Below are positions 43,218 through 53,153 of a stretch of DNA of 64,000 nucleotides, piece by piece; the stretch's first letter is position 1, and every line of letters starts with the position of its first letter. The notes under the pieces were generated by a model, which searched no databases, had not been told where the DNA came from, and saw only the letters and a list, made by a program, of their open reading frames with translations. Origin of the DNA: Hyaloraphidium curvatum (Eukaryota > Monoblepharomycota > Hyaloraphidiomycetes > Hyaloraphidiales > Hyaloraphidiaceae); the NCBI GenBank assembly GCA_025558095.1, contig JAIVFI010000019.1:558001-622000 (forward strand), read 5' to 3'. Both the position numbers and the translations under genes were made by a program.

Positions 43218-44360
43218 TCAGGCAGCGGTGCCGGCATTCTTCATGGCCCACGCGAACACCTTGCCCTGCTCCTCGAGTTCATTCTCGGCCGGGGTCATGG
43301 TGTTGATTCTCGTGATCTTGCCCTGCGCATCCACGGTCGCGCCCATGGCGCCCTTGAGCGCTGCGCATCCGGCAATAGTTCAAGATCGTTCTCCATGAGC
43401 ATTACTCCCGACGGCGGCTCACTTTTGACGGGGAACCCGGAAGGGGCATGGCCGAACGAGTACTCGACGAGGACACCGGCACGGTGGTGCGGGAGGTGGA
43501 CGAAGTCGCCCAACGGCTTGCCGCCGTCGATCCCAAAGGCGAGCCACATTTCGATGCCCTTGCCAATCTCCTCTGAGGGGTCGGAGGAGAGCATCAGACA
43601 CTACCACACCGCAAAATGCAGGCATGCCGGACCAACCTTTGCCCCGGAAGATGCCGGTGGGCGCGAGCCACACCGCGTCGTCCGCCATGGTCTCAAGGTA
43701 CTTGCCAGCCTCGCGGTGGGCCATGTTCTCGAGGATCTTCCTGACCGCTGCTTCGGCCTCCTTGCCCCCCTGGATGGGGCCCATGGCCTTTTCGGCGGCC
43801 TGCCAGTAGGCTTGCTGGATGGGCCGGTCGAACTGTGCGTGAACCCGGGTGAGCTTGCCGGCGTCGTCAAGGTACAGGCGCACGGTGCCCGTGATCGCTG
43901 ATGGGGGGCGGAGCAAGGCTTCAGTGGAGGCCCAAGCCATAGAAGATGCAGAGCGGAGTACACTTGGGAGCGCCAGGGAGGAGTTCGGCCCCGTACTCCC
44001 CCTTCCACGGGCCCTGGATGATGTGCACGCCGGGGGCAAAGTTCATCCTAGCCTTGACCTGCGCAGGGACTTCACTCTTGAGGCCGACGGTGGCGACTTG
44101 TGCGACGGCCTCCTCGGTCTGGGCTTTGCCGACGGTGGTGCTGCCGGGACGATGGGAAGGCGGATCAGCTCGAGAGCGACGCGAGACCGTGTTCGAAAGT
44201 CCCACCCGAGCGCGTGGATGTAAACGAACGTGTCGGGGTCGGTGCACCACTTCCACGCCCAGGAGAAATCGTTCATCTTGCCGGGCTTGGCGAAGTGGGT
44301 GTTGCAGTCCTCGACCCAGCGCTTGTAGACGGAAACGGCTTCCTGCTCGGTGAGCGGCAT
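43218..44360 (-). CDS. Tandem NTF2-like (SnoaL-like) protein
   Basis: 301 aa from five exons: 44360-44188, 44140-43962, 43897-43637, 43572-43423, 43360-43218. Two NTF2-like halves are visible. The first runs from EQEAVSVYKRWVEDCNTHF to LYLDDAGKLTRVHAQFD. The second runs from AEAAVRKILENMAHREAGKYLETMADDAVWLAP through FRGKEEIGKGIEMW to GAMGATVDAQGKITRINTMTP. Each ends in the D..GKITR strand typical of the fold. No signal peptide or membrane span. Enzymatic role is not determinable. Converges on the alpha/beta hydrolase, with which it might share a catabolic context, though nothing in the sequence proves this. Confidence 0.65.
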
Positions 44361-44903
44361 TGTTGGCGCAATTGGGCCTGGGCGGTGTAGTCGCGAGTGG
44401 TGTGGGTCGGTGCGAATGCGTAGATTCGGAGCGAAGGTCTGGGGCAGAAGTTGAGGAGAATGCACGGATTCTTTTATGTGGCCCCTGCGGGAGACGGTCC
44501 AAAGAAGATTCGACTTCGTTCGGCCGTTCCACGCGAAGGTGTCGTCACGCGCCCTTTTGTCTCCCGCACCTTCGACACTGTTTGATGCATGAACGGGTCT
44601 TTGTGCCACCGAAGGGGTTCTGGGGCACTTTGAGGAATGTGTTCCAGGCTTTGCAGGTAATGGCTGCTAGTATTGGATGGGGTTCCGTGCGCTGCCTGGG
44701 CTTGCGGGCGGCATCGGCGGAACGATCGAACGTTCGATGCTTCCACTTTCGATCAACCCCACGTGCGCCAAACATGTGCTGCGCTCGAGCCCATGCACTA
44801 CGTAGCTTTCCTAGAAGGCGAATGTAAAGCCTCTATTGCAAATGGATGTCGATCTTCCAATTCGGCTGAAGGCAAGATCCAAGCCAAGCGTGAACCCCCG
44901 AGC
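44361..44903. other. Intergenic, no gene seen
   Basis: 543 bases between the NTF2-like gene start and the end of the dimethylformamidase-like gene. Lower GC than its neighbours; no credible coding frame. Confidence 0.5.
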
Positions 44904-47204
44904 TTAGAGCCTGCTCCTCTTCGGCATCGGCGGCCTCGGGCCCTCCGGGAACGCGAACGGCTCCGGATCCGCAAACCTCCGCAGCACGTTCCTTGTGATC
45001 CTCGCTACCTCATTGTCGTACCCCCGGTAGTCCAGCGCCCCAGCCCACGCAATAGAACCCGTCGAAAACACCGCGCCGCCGCCCGGCGTCTCGAAAAACA
45101 CCATGTCGGCGCGGACGTCGGGGTCCCGCTCGCTGTGCGGGCGCGAGGCGAGGAACTCCTCCTTGACGCGGAGCATGGCCGGGCCGTGGTTTTCGGATGA
45201 GGCGAGGACGAGGGCGTGCGCGGGGGAGCCGAGGTACCTGTCGAAGCTGCGCACAATGTAAGGAGAGATCGTGCGTCGAAGAGCGAGCGGGACCCACCGG
45301 TCGATCTCTTCGCCCGCGGCGCCGCCGCCGATCCGCCCAAAGTCGCCGATGATTTCCTCCTTCACCCCCTGCATCGCAAACGCCGCCCTAGGATCGTCCG
45401 CCCCGGGCATGCGCCTATAGTAGCTCGACTTGTCGAACCCCTGCGCCGCGAACCCGATCCCGCAAAGCCGGTTGGGCGGCCGTCCGTTGCGCCGCCACAG
45501 CCCGCCCAGCCTGCCGTCGCTCTCGTGGAAGTACTCCCCCGGCTCCTCGGGCCACGCCCGGGTGCCGTCTTCTGCGCGGCGGAGCTCCACCGCCGCGGGC
45601 CAGGAGGGTGAATAGCCGGTGCGCCAGTAGAACCCGTTGCCGCCCATGTACATAAGCCGGCCACCCCCCGCCAGGAAGCCCTCGAGGGCGTCCAGCATCT
45701 CGTCCGAGTAGTACTCGGGGTGCGTGCCCGTGACCACCACCCTGGCCCCCGCGAGCGCCGCGGCCCCGCGCAGGTGCAGCGCGTGATCGGTCAGCAGGTC
45801 GTGCCCCGGCGCCTCGCGGGCGAGCCACCGCAGGATGGCTACGTCCGAGGGGAAGGCCCAGTTGCGGGAGTCGGGGGAGATGTTGGCCACGGGGCGGAGC
45901 CACGAGCTGTGCCGGGTGCCGGTACCGTCCGCGTGGAACTCGTACAGGGAGCGGCCCCAGGCACGGTTGTCGTAGAGCTTCTGGACCACGGGGCTGGGCG
46001 GGCCGCCCTTGTTGAGCAGGGTCTTGTCCAGGCCGACGTGGACGGTCTCGTTCGCGTAGGCGAGGTACGTGAATGTCGGGGCGAGGAAAACGACGGGCGT
46101 GCAGGGGCGGTCGGCGGGCTCGACCAGCACGACCGCGTAGGCGGTCTGCCCGCCGCGGGAAAAGGTCGCCGCGTAGGCGCCCGAAGGCAGGTCGGCCGGG
46201 ACGGTCCACTCGGCCGCGGGCGCCCATTCCATGTCGTACTGATCGTCCGACGAGAACTGCGCCGCGGCGTACAGCTCCGGCTTGTCCGACCAGCGCTGCG
46301 TCGAAGAGTCGTAGTGGATCCCCTTGACGGCGCGCGCGGGCCAGTTGAAGAACTCCCCATCCCACGCGTGCGGGCCGAGGTCCTTGAAAGCACGAGTGCC
46401 GATGCCGACGGAAAAGTCCCACCAACCAGCGCCTCCGGCGTCCGCGGGGGGCTGCGGCTGCAGGACGGCCTGCACCACGTTCTCGCATGTCACGGCGCCG
46501 GGAAACAGCCGCGGGGCCTCGATCTTGCCGTCAAAGTGGTTTGAGAAGGTGGGGGAGGGACCAAAGGTCCTCGAGCGCGCGGCGATGGCCAGCCTGTCGG
46601 CGGCGAGCGGGGCGAGCCTGACGGAGGCGGTCGCCCGGTCCTCGACCTCCTTCTCTGCGGGCCCCTCCGCGCCGTGGATGGCCAGCAGATGGAGTGTGCC
46701 CGACGACGCGTCGTAGGTGGCAGCCAGCAGCGTCCACCGCAGCTCGGGCAGCGGGCGCCTCAGCGCGAGGAGGGCCTTGCCGGAGCCGTCGACGACGCAC
46801 GGCCCGCCCTCGTCGTCCAGCTCGATGTAAAGCCCGGCGCCCGTGCGGCTGTCTGCCACGCCCAGCACGGTCTGAGCCCGCCGCGGCCGCGTGGGAAACA
46901 CGGCGCAGCCGAGTGCCCGCGAGTCGAGGGGGAACGGGAGCGCGAGCCGGGCGACGCCGTAGTTCCCAATGTGCTGGGGCTGCGCCGCCACGCTGATCGT
47001 GCCCGCGAACGGCGCATCGATCGGCAACGCATCGATCGCGTCGGTGATGCCGCCGACGGGCGCGCCACGGCCGGTGCCTATGCGGACCAGGCCCGCGTCG
47101 ACGGGGCCGGACGGCGCGGCGTGCACATGGAACGTGACGCGGTCGCCGGGTCTGGCGAAAAGGTGGCTCGGGTACGCCGCAATGGCGGGCTTCGTGGCGG
47201 ACAT
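44904..47204 (-). CDS. N,N-dimethylformamidase large-subunit-like hydrolase
   Basis: 766 aa, intronless, from ATG 47204; an upstream extension of the frame lacks features. The N-terminal ~110 residues form a beta-rich region, followed by a lectin-like sandwich (GLYIELDDEGGPCVVDGSGKALL, FDGKIEAPRLFPGAV). The C-terminal part has FLAPTFTYLAYANE, HALHLRGAAALAGARVVVTGTHPEYYSDEMLDALEGFLAGGGRLMYMGGNGFYW and a late NEVARITRNVLRRF. These match the catalytic subunit (DmfA2) of bacterial dimethylformamidase, which splits DMF into dimethylamine and formate using iron. The small subunit is not in the window, and fungal relatives may act on other amides. Single-exon structure among intron-rich genes suggests bacterial origin. 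Confidence 0.8.
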   Translation of the reverse strand: MSATKPAIAAYPSHLFARPGDRVTFHVHAAPSGPVDAGLVRIGTGRGAPVGGITDAIDALPIDAPFAGTISVAAQPQHIGNYGVARLALPFPLDSRALGCAVFPTRPRRAQTVLGVADSRTGAGLYIELDDEGGPCVVDGSGKALLALRRPLPELRWTLLAATYDASSGTLHLLAIHGAEGPAEKEVEDRATASVRLAPLAADRLAIAARSRTFGPSPTFSNHFDGKIEAPRLFPGAVTCENVVQAVLQPQPPADAGGAGWWDFSVGIGTRAFKDLGPHAWDGEFFNWPARAVKGIHYDSSTQRWSDKPELYAAAQFSSDDQYDMEWAPAAEWTVPADLPSGAYAATFSRGGQTAYAVVLVEPADRPCTPVVFLAPTFTYLAYANETVHVGLDKTLLNKGGPPSPVVQKLYDNRAWGRSLYEFHADGTGTRHSSWLRPVANISPDSRNWAFPSDVAILRWLAREAPGHDLLTDHALHLRGAAALAGARVVVTGTHPEYYSDEMLDALEGFLAGGGRLMYMGGNGFYWRTGYSPSWPAAVELRRAEDGTRAWPEEPGEYFHESDGRLGGLWRRNGRPPNRLCGIGFAAQGFDKSSYYRRMPGADDPRAAFAMQGVKEEIIGDFGRIGGGAAGEEIDRWVPLALRRTISPYIVRSFDRYLGSPAHALVLASSENHGPAMLRVKEEFLASRPHSERDPDVRADMVFFETPGGGAVFSTGSIAWAGALDYRGYDNEVARITRNVLRRFADPEPFAFPEGPRPPMPKRSRL

Positions 47205-47732
47205 CGCGGATGGGATGAGGTGAGCGCGTGTGAGGTCTGTCTCCCGCTCCGGCCGCGGGAACCGTTCCGTTCCGTGTAGACCAGGACCAGGTTGCCCTGC
47301 TAAACTCCTGAGCCCCACATTGCGTTGCCAGGGTGAAGTAGAGTCATGGAGCCAAATAGCATCAGATACGGCCATATCTACCAGAAAGCACCAGTTCTCG
47401 TCAGACCACTGAAGTTAAGCTGGTATGAGCCACGTCAGTACTGTGGTGGGAGACCACACGGGAATACGTGGTGCTGTATCTTTTCTCTTTTTCGCGGACG
47501 GATCTTCCACGAGGCGCTGGAAAGGATTGTTTTTGATCATTGCTGGCCCCGATGTGCTCACCGGCGCCATCGGGGTGAGGTGGAAGAGCTCGAAGCATTG
47601 CACGACACGCCGCAGAGAAAACGATCTTCCGTGGTCAACGCAATACCCGGCGCCAACGCAATACCCGGCGCCAACGCATTACCGGCGCCAAAACATTACC
47701 GGCGCCACGGTGGGCACTCTTTCAGCACCAGC
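47205..47732. other. Intergenic with degenerate tandem repeat
   Basis: 528 bases between the end of the wall-enzyme gene and the start of the dimethylformamidase-like gene. Lower GC; carries the repeat at 47636 but no gene. Confidence 0.5.
47636..47705. repeat. Four-unit 17-18 bp tandem repeat
   Basis: Two identical 18-base units (CAACGCAATACCCGGCGC) are followed by two 17-base variants. Lies 28 bases downstream of the stop of the GH128 fusion gene, probably in its 3' untranslated region. Confidence 0.85.
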
Positions 47733-50700
47733 TTACATGGCTCCAACCTGCTGCAAGACCACCTGCACCTTGAGCATGTTGATGCGAACCCCGCCGTGGA
47801 GGCCATCCTCCGTGTAGCTCGCGCTCCCTGCCGTGCTGAGCCCGTACGAGTCCACGAACGCCGACCCCGGAGCGTTGGCCCCCGCGCAGGCCTGCCATCC
47901 CGAGTTGAACGCCTCCACGGGAGCGTTGTTCCCGTCCACCCAGGTCTTCTGCTCGATCCGGTGCATGCCCAGCACGACCAGCCGCGAGTACGGGATGCCG
48001 TACTTGGCGAACAGCGCGGCGATCGGCTTGAGCACGTTGTCGCAGTTGTAGGCCGCGTTGTAGGCCCCCGTGCCGAGCTGGCTGTAGGGCGGCGTGCCGC
48101 CGACGACCACGACGACGCTGCTGGAGGCCTGCTGGATGACGGTCTCGAGGTCGGCCATGATGTTCATCGACGCCGTGTCGGTTGTCCAGTCCGTGAACAT
48201 GCCAAAGTAGTCCACCAAGCTCCGTTTCGCGCAGATGTCACTCGTATACCAATACTTCCAGACTGTAGGCGAGTACCAATGCTCCGTCTTGTTGCGCCCC
48301 ATGGAACTCTGCGCGTAATTCTTGCATTGCTGGTTGTTTTCCATCAGATACGGGCTCTGGCAACGGCACGTGGCGTTGATCGTGCTGGGCGTCAGGGGGG
48401 ACATGTAGCCGAGCTCCGCGTCTTCCCGCAGCAGGGCATGCAGCTCGTCGTGCACGTGTTTGGTCAGCGAGTCGCCGATGAATACGGTCCGCGCGGCACG
48501 GGTCAGGGCGCCGCAGGCTTGGGAGGCACCCCACCACCGGAGATCGCACGAAGGCCTAAAAGGTCCGTCGTAGCTCGTCCGCTGGCCCGGCATCGCATCA
48601 ACAACGGGGTTGGCGCACGCGCGGGCGTCCAGGGGTTCGCCGAGGCCGCCGATCGACTGGTTGAAAGAGCAACGCGCGAGGCTGGCGTTCCACGCCGTGG
48701 TCAGCGACGCGCCGCTGGGCAAGGGGCTCGACGTCGGGGCGGCGAAGGTGACGGTCGTCGCCATGACCGGCGTCTGCGTCGTCGCGGTCGCGGTGGTCAC
48801 CGGCGTGGCCGGCGAGATGCCGTAGGTCTTGTAGACGTTGCCCACGGGGCTCAGCTGGAAATGGCTGCTGTACAGCTGGTGGTAGATGTAGGCGCCGTCG
48901 GCGGAAGCGGCCTGGTGCGTCCACCATGCGTAGCGCTCGATATCCGCGCGACCATCGAGGTATGCGAGGAGCTGCTGGGCATATGCGGTCATGGGGGCGT
49001 AGCCTTGAGCAAGAGGGTACGGATAGGCGGGCCACTCCCAAGTCGGCATGCATCTACGACCACGCACGTCAGAGGAAAGTACCGCGGCGAGTCGGCGCGG
49101 CTTGCTCACCCGAACTCGGTAACCCAGACCGGCTGCCCGTACTTGACCGTCCTCTTGTCTAGCTCGGCCACGAACTTGGTGAAATCGCAATTATAGATGT
49201 GCACGGGGTTGAAGTCCACCCTGCACCCGCGCTGGCCGTACGGCTTGCCGGCGCACTGCTTGCAGACCGACGCCCCGAGCGTCGACGCCGCCTGGCACGT
49301 GGTCCCAGTCCCGCCGAAGGACGCCTCGATGCAGTAATACTTGTCGCATTCCGTGTACCAGCTGTCGAGCCAGGGCGGCGACGAGCCGATCGCCGGCCCG
49401 CCCAGGCGGAGGCCGTACTTTGCAGCGGCCCGCTCCAGGAGGTACCACTGCTGCGCGCCGACGGCGGGGCTGATGTTGGCCTGGTCCGCGCGGTCGGGCT
49501 CGTTCCAGCCCAGCAGGACGCGGGTCGTCTGCCTCGTACTGAGCGTGGCGAGGTTGGCGTCGAGGCTGGCGATGTTGGCCGGGCTCCACTGCATTGGGAC
49601 GTACTCCCAGGGCGGGTTCGCGCTGGCGCCGAACAGGACGGGGTTGGGCGTCTGCCAGTTGTACGGCATCACGTCCCACGAGTACCTGAACGCACTGATT
49701 CAGCGTGTACGGATGTGTGGCGCTAGCGGCGAAACGCACCACCAGGATGCCTGGCCCGTGAAGTTGCGCAATACCGCATTCTGGTCCGCCAGCCAGATGC
49801 CGTGGCCGCGCTTGGAGAAGGAGGTGCCCGGAGGCGGCGGCGGCGGAGGGGGCGGGGCAGGTGCTGCCGTCGTCGCCGTCCTCGTCGTCGAGCTGGCGTG
49901 GGGAGCGGTCGCGGTGCGAGAAGCAGTCTGGCTCCTGCTGGTGCTGGATTTCGTGCGGGTGCTTGACGATCGGGTCTGGGTCCGGCTCGTGGTGGCCTTG
50001 ATTATGGCGGCCGTCGTCGACGTCGGGCGCGGGGCGGTCGTGGACGGCGGCAGCTTCGTCGGGGTCGGAGGCAGCAGCGCCGTTGTCGGAGCGGCCAAAG
50101 TCGGTGCCGGCTGCGTCGTGCTCTGCGCGGCCAACGTGGGGGGCGGCGGTGCCACGGTGGTGTTGCCTCCCAGGCCAAAGGTCTTGTAAGTCTCGCCAAC
50201 GGGGCTCAAGTCATACTGGGCCGTGCCGTAGAGCTGGTGGTAGACATAGCTGCCGTCCGAGGCCGAGGCGCGGTGAGTGAACCAGGCGTAGCGCTCGACG
50301 TCGGGCCGGGAATCGAGGTAGGTGATCAGCTGCTTGATGTAGGCGACCATGGGGTCGTAGCTCTGGGCGACGGGGTAGGGGAAGACGGGGATTTCCGAAC
50401 CGGGCAAGCAGCTGTCGACAAATGCGTCAGCCCGCGGCGCCCGAATCCACGGACGATCGGGTCACCCACCCGAACTCGGTGACCCAGACGGGAAGACCGT
50501 ACTTGGTCGTCCTGGCGTCGAGATCTGAGGCGAACTTGGTGAAGTTGCACTGGAAGACGTGCGCGGCGACGAAGTCCACCCGACACCCGCGGCGCCCGAA
50601 CGGCAGGCCCTTGCACTTCTTGCAGGAGTCCGCGCCGAGTGTGCCGGCGGCCTGGCACGTCTTTCCGGTGCCGCCGAACTGCGATTCGATGCAGTACCAG

Positions 50701-51301
50701 GCGTCACATTGGGTGCTCCAGACGTCCATCCTGGCCTGCAGTGAGTTCGCGGCACTCGGAGGGACCGAACCACGCCGAACCCACCATGGCGGGTAGTTTC
50801 CCATCGCGGGGGAGCCAAGGCGAAGGCCGTACTTGGCCGCGGCCCTCTCCAATAGGTACCAGTTGCGTGCCGCAGGGGTCGGCATGATGTTGGCCCGCTC
50901 CGCCCGATCCGGCTCGTCGTAGCCCAGCAGGACTTGCACGGGCTGTTGGGCCACGAGGGCGGCCAGGATGGCGTCGAGGTCGGTAATGTTGTTGAGTGCC
51001 CGCTGTAAGTGGCGCGGGGTAAGTCGCCGTCCGCTGTGAGGGCGCGAGGACGGACCTGCATTGCAACGAACTCGAACGGCGGCGCGGCGGCGGCCCCTGC
51101 GGCCAGCGCGGCGGGGTCTGCGGGGGCGGCTGAGTAGGAATGCCACCATCCCGCGGCGCCGGCGAAGGTGCGGAGCGGCGCAGCCTGGTCGGCGAGGCGG
51201 ACGGCGTGGCCGCGCTTCCCCACGGCGGACTGCGCGGCCGCGGCGGGCAGCAGCACGAGCAGCGCCGCCAAGAGGGGGGGGATCAATCGGCGGAACCGCA
51301 T
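47733..51301 (-). CDS. Secreted GH128-GH128-PC-esterase fusion enzyme
   Basis: 1,115 aa from five exons: 51301-51056, 51002-50470, 50411-49740, 49685-49110, 49053-47733; introns 53-58 nt, all in phase. Signal peptide (LIPPLLAALLVLLPAAAA), then GH128 (Asl1-like beta-1,3-glucanase) domain 1 (about 27-340), a Ser/Thr/Pro linker (341-455), GH128 domain 2 (456-755), a Thr-rich linker and a PC-esterase/TBL-like SGNH domain (about 800-1115). Domain 2 has LLGWNEPD and VWVTEFG, the expected acid/base and nucleophile. Domain 1 has LLGYDEPD and VWVTEFG. The SGNH part has RWWGASQACGAL, VFIGDSLT (Ser near 871) and DGLHGG near the end. It probably cuts glucan and removes or transfers O-acyl groups in a wall. 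The domain 1-domain 2 join at 49740/49685 is strict. Confidence 0.8.
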
Positions 51302-51798
51302 CGCTGCTTTCGCGGCTGCGGGGTGCGGAGATTTGGCGAGGTTACGGTTTCGGGGCCCCGACGTCGCACAGCCCCGAGACTGCGGCATGCCTACCCTCAA
51401 AATGGGGTCGGCAAACGTCTTGGCGTTCGTTGGGCCTTGCGGTGCGTCACTATGCCGAGTATTTGCAGCCCTCATTCGGCATGTTGCCTGGGCCTGCACC
51501 TGCGAATAGGACGCGGCATCGTGCGTCGTTGGGGAGGTGACCTATTGCCCTCATTGTCCGCAACAGGAACACCGCCCTGCGCAACAGCCGAGCATTCTGG
51601 CCCCGGTTCCGGACTGCGAGGCAGCACCGCCCTCGCCAGGCAATCGGGGTCCGTGACGCAAGTTCCCCGGCCGACTTCCGCCGCGGATGCGCACCGCGGC
51701 GCCTGAATGGTAGCCTGTACTGAACGGTCCGAGTAGCACCGCGCAGAACACTGCTGTCACGATGCACGACGGTGCAGGAGATGCCGTACGTCCGACAT
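51302..51798. other. Intergenic, no gene seen
   Basis: 497 bases between the fusion-enzyme start and the CRAL-TRIO gene end; should hold the promoter of the fusion gene. No coding signal recognised. Confidence 0.5.
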
Positions 51799-52691
51799 CT
51801 ACCCCTCGTCCTTGCACACCCACGACGCCGGGACCATCTGCACCTCCCTCACCGCCCTCCACTGCCCCCCGCCCCTCGCTGGATCCCCCAGCACCGGCAA
51901 CCCCACCGGCCCGCTCGGCGTCTTCAGCACCTCCCCCACCCACCCCCTCAGCCCCTCGTCGTCGAACCCACCCGCCTCGCACACCCGCGCCACGAACGCC
52001 GCGTCGGTCGGCGCGCCGTGCACCGAGACCACCTTGTCCAGCGTCCTCTGGTCCGCGAACGGCCGGATGGCGGCAAGCAGGAGGTCGAACACGCCCGGCG
52101 GGTTGACGAGGACCAGCCTGCCCAGGCGTTCGGGGAAGTGCGCCTCGAACGTGGAGGCGAAGGTGATCCCCAGGCGGGCCTGCATCGCGTGCCGCAGGCC
52201 GAACCCGGCGAAATCGACGAGCCAGGTCCATTGCCCCGAGGTGGTGAAGGGGTGGGAGAAGCACAGCTCGAGGCAGCGCACGACGTGGTCCACCGTTTCC
52301 GGGACCGAGGATCTGGTCGCCCGCGGGGGGGAGCCGTACACCACCACGCGGCCGGACGAGTCCCAGCCGACGGGGAGGAAGCAGTGCGCCTTTTCTTCCG
52401 CGTCGCAGTCGGGGCATCTGAGGGGCATGCCGGGGGGGAGCACCGTCCGGCGCCATTCGAGGGTGCGGCGGAGCATCGCCAGCGCGGCCTCGGGGTCGCC
52501 CGGCGCGCGGAGAGGTACCGCCGCAGGGTGGCGTCGCTGAGGAAAGCGTTGGCGCCGGGGAGGGCGACGAGCGGGAGGACCCGCTCGTCGCGCCAGGCGA
52601 CGAGGGGGACGAGGCCCGATTCGGGGGGCGGGTCCGAGGGGTTCGGCGGGGAATCGGGGCCATCGGCCGGGGGGGACGCGTTCGGAGGCAT
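51799..52691 (-). CDS. CRAL-TRIO (Sec14-like) protein with one-base frame break
   Basis: About 297 aa if the frame is continuous. From ATG 52691 the frame reads FLSDATLRRYLSARR, the family's N-terminal CRAL-TRIO-N helix, then loses register near 52499-52504. One base further the next frame continues GDPEAALAMLRRTLEWRRT and the lipid-binding domain: VVVYGSPPRAT, WTWLVDFAGFGLRHA, FERLGRLVLVNPPGVF-type strand, LLLAAIRPFADQRTLDKVVSV. The break sits in a run of three C on the plus strand where four would restore frame, and no usable intron fits. It is either a real pseudogene mutation or a sequencing/assembly slip. Family members carry phosphatidylinositol or other lipids between membranes. Confidence 0.65.
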
Positions 52692-53153
52692 GGAAGACGC
52701 GTCGCTATGTAGGCAGATGCCCGTTCGATGTCTGCAGGGCCCTTTTCTGCTGTCGGCAGTAGGCGGGCGGAGTTCGAAAACCGATCGTTCGCCACGCCCA
52801 TGAGTTCAAGCAGTCAGGCATTCACGCTAATCCGCTAGTTGGACGTCCGATGATCCGCCGTCATGGAAATGGATGGATTCGGATGAGTGAGATAGAATGG
52901 GACTTGCCTTTGCGACGTGCGATCAATCGAGTCGAGATGTCCATTCTGGGAAAGCACGCCGGAATCGTGCCACGCCGACCACGTGAACTGGATGTGGTAA
53001 TCCTAACGTTCTTCGCAGCATTCCACCGCCCTGCTTGCTCTCTGAATCGTGCAGCAGGCGCGTCCAGGGGGGGCTTCCGCATTTGGCGCTTTGTGCCGGC
53101 GCGGGGCCGACCGCGGCGTCAACAACAGCCCGCAGGGACCTCCGCTGCCCGCA
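52692..53153. other. Intergenic between divergent genes
   Basis: 462 bases between the CRAL-TRIO and DUF726 genes, holding both promoters. The frame of the DUF726 gene extends into it without an ATG. Confidence 0.45.

Noticed and set aside
49700-50407. A separate gene ending near 49700 between two glucanase genes
   Set aside because: The stop lies in a 54-nt intron; splicing gives an unbroken second GH128 domain, so it is one gene.
53049-53153. Upstream extension of the DUF726 gene
   Set aside because: No ATG in the extension; the first ATG is 53154. The same reasoning set starts at 16467, 38822, 9894 and 47204.
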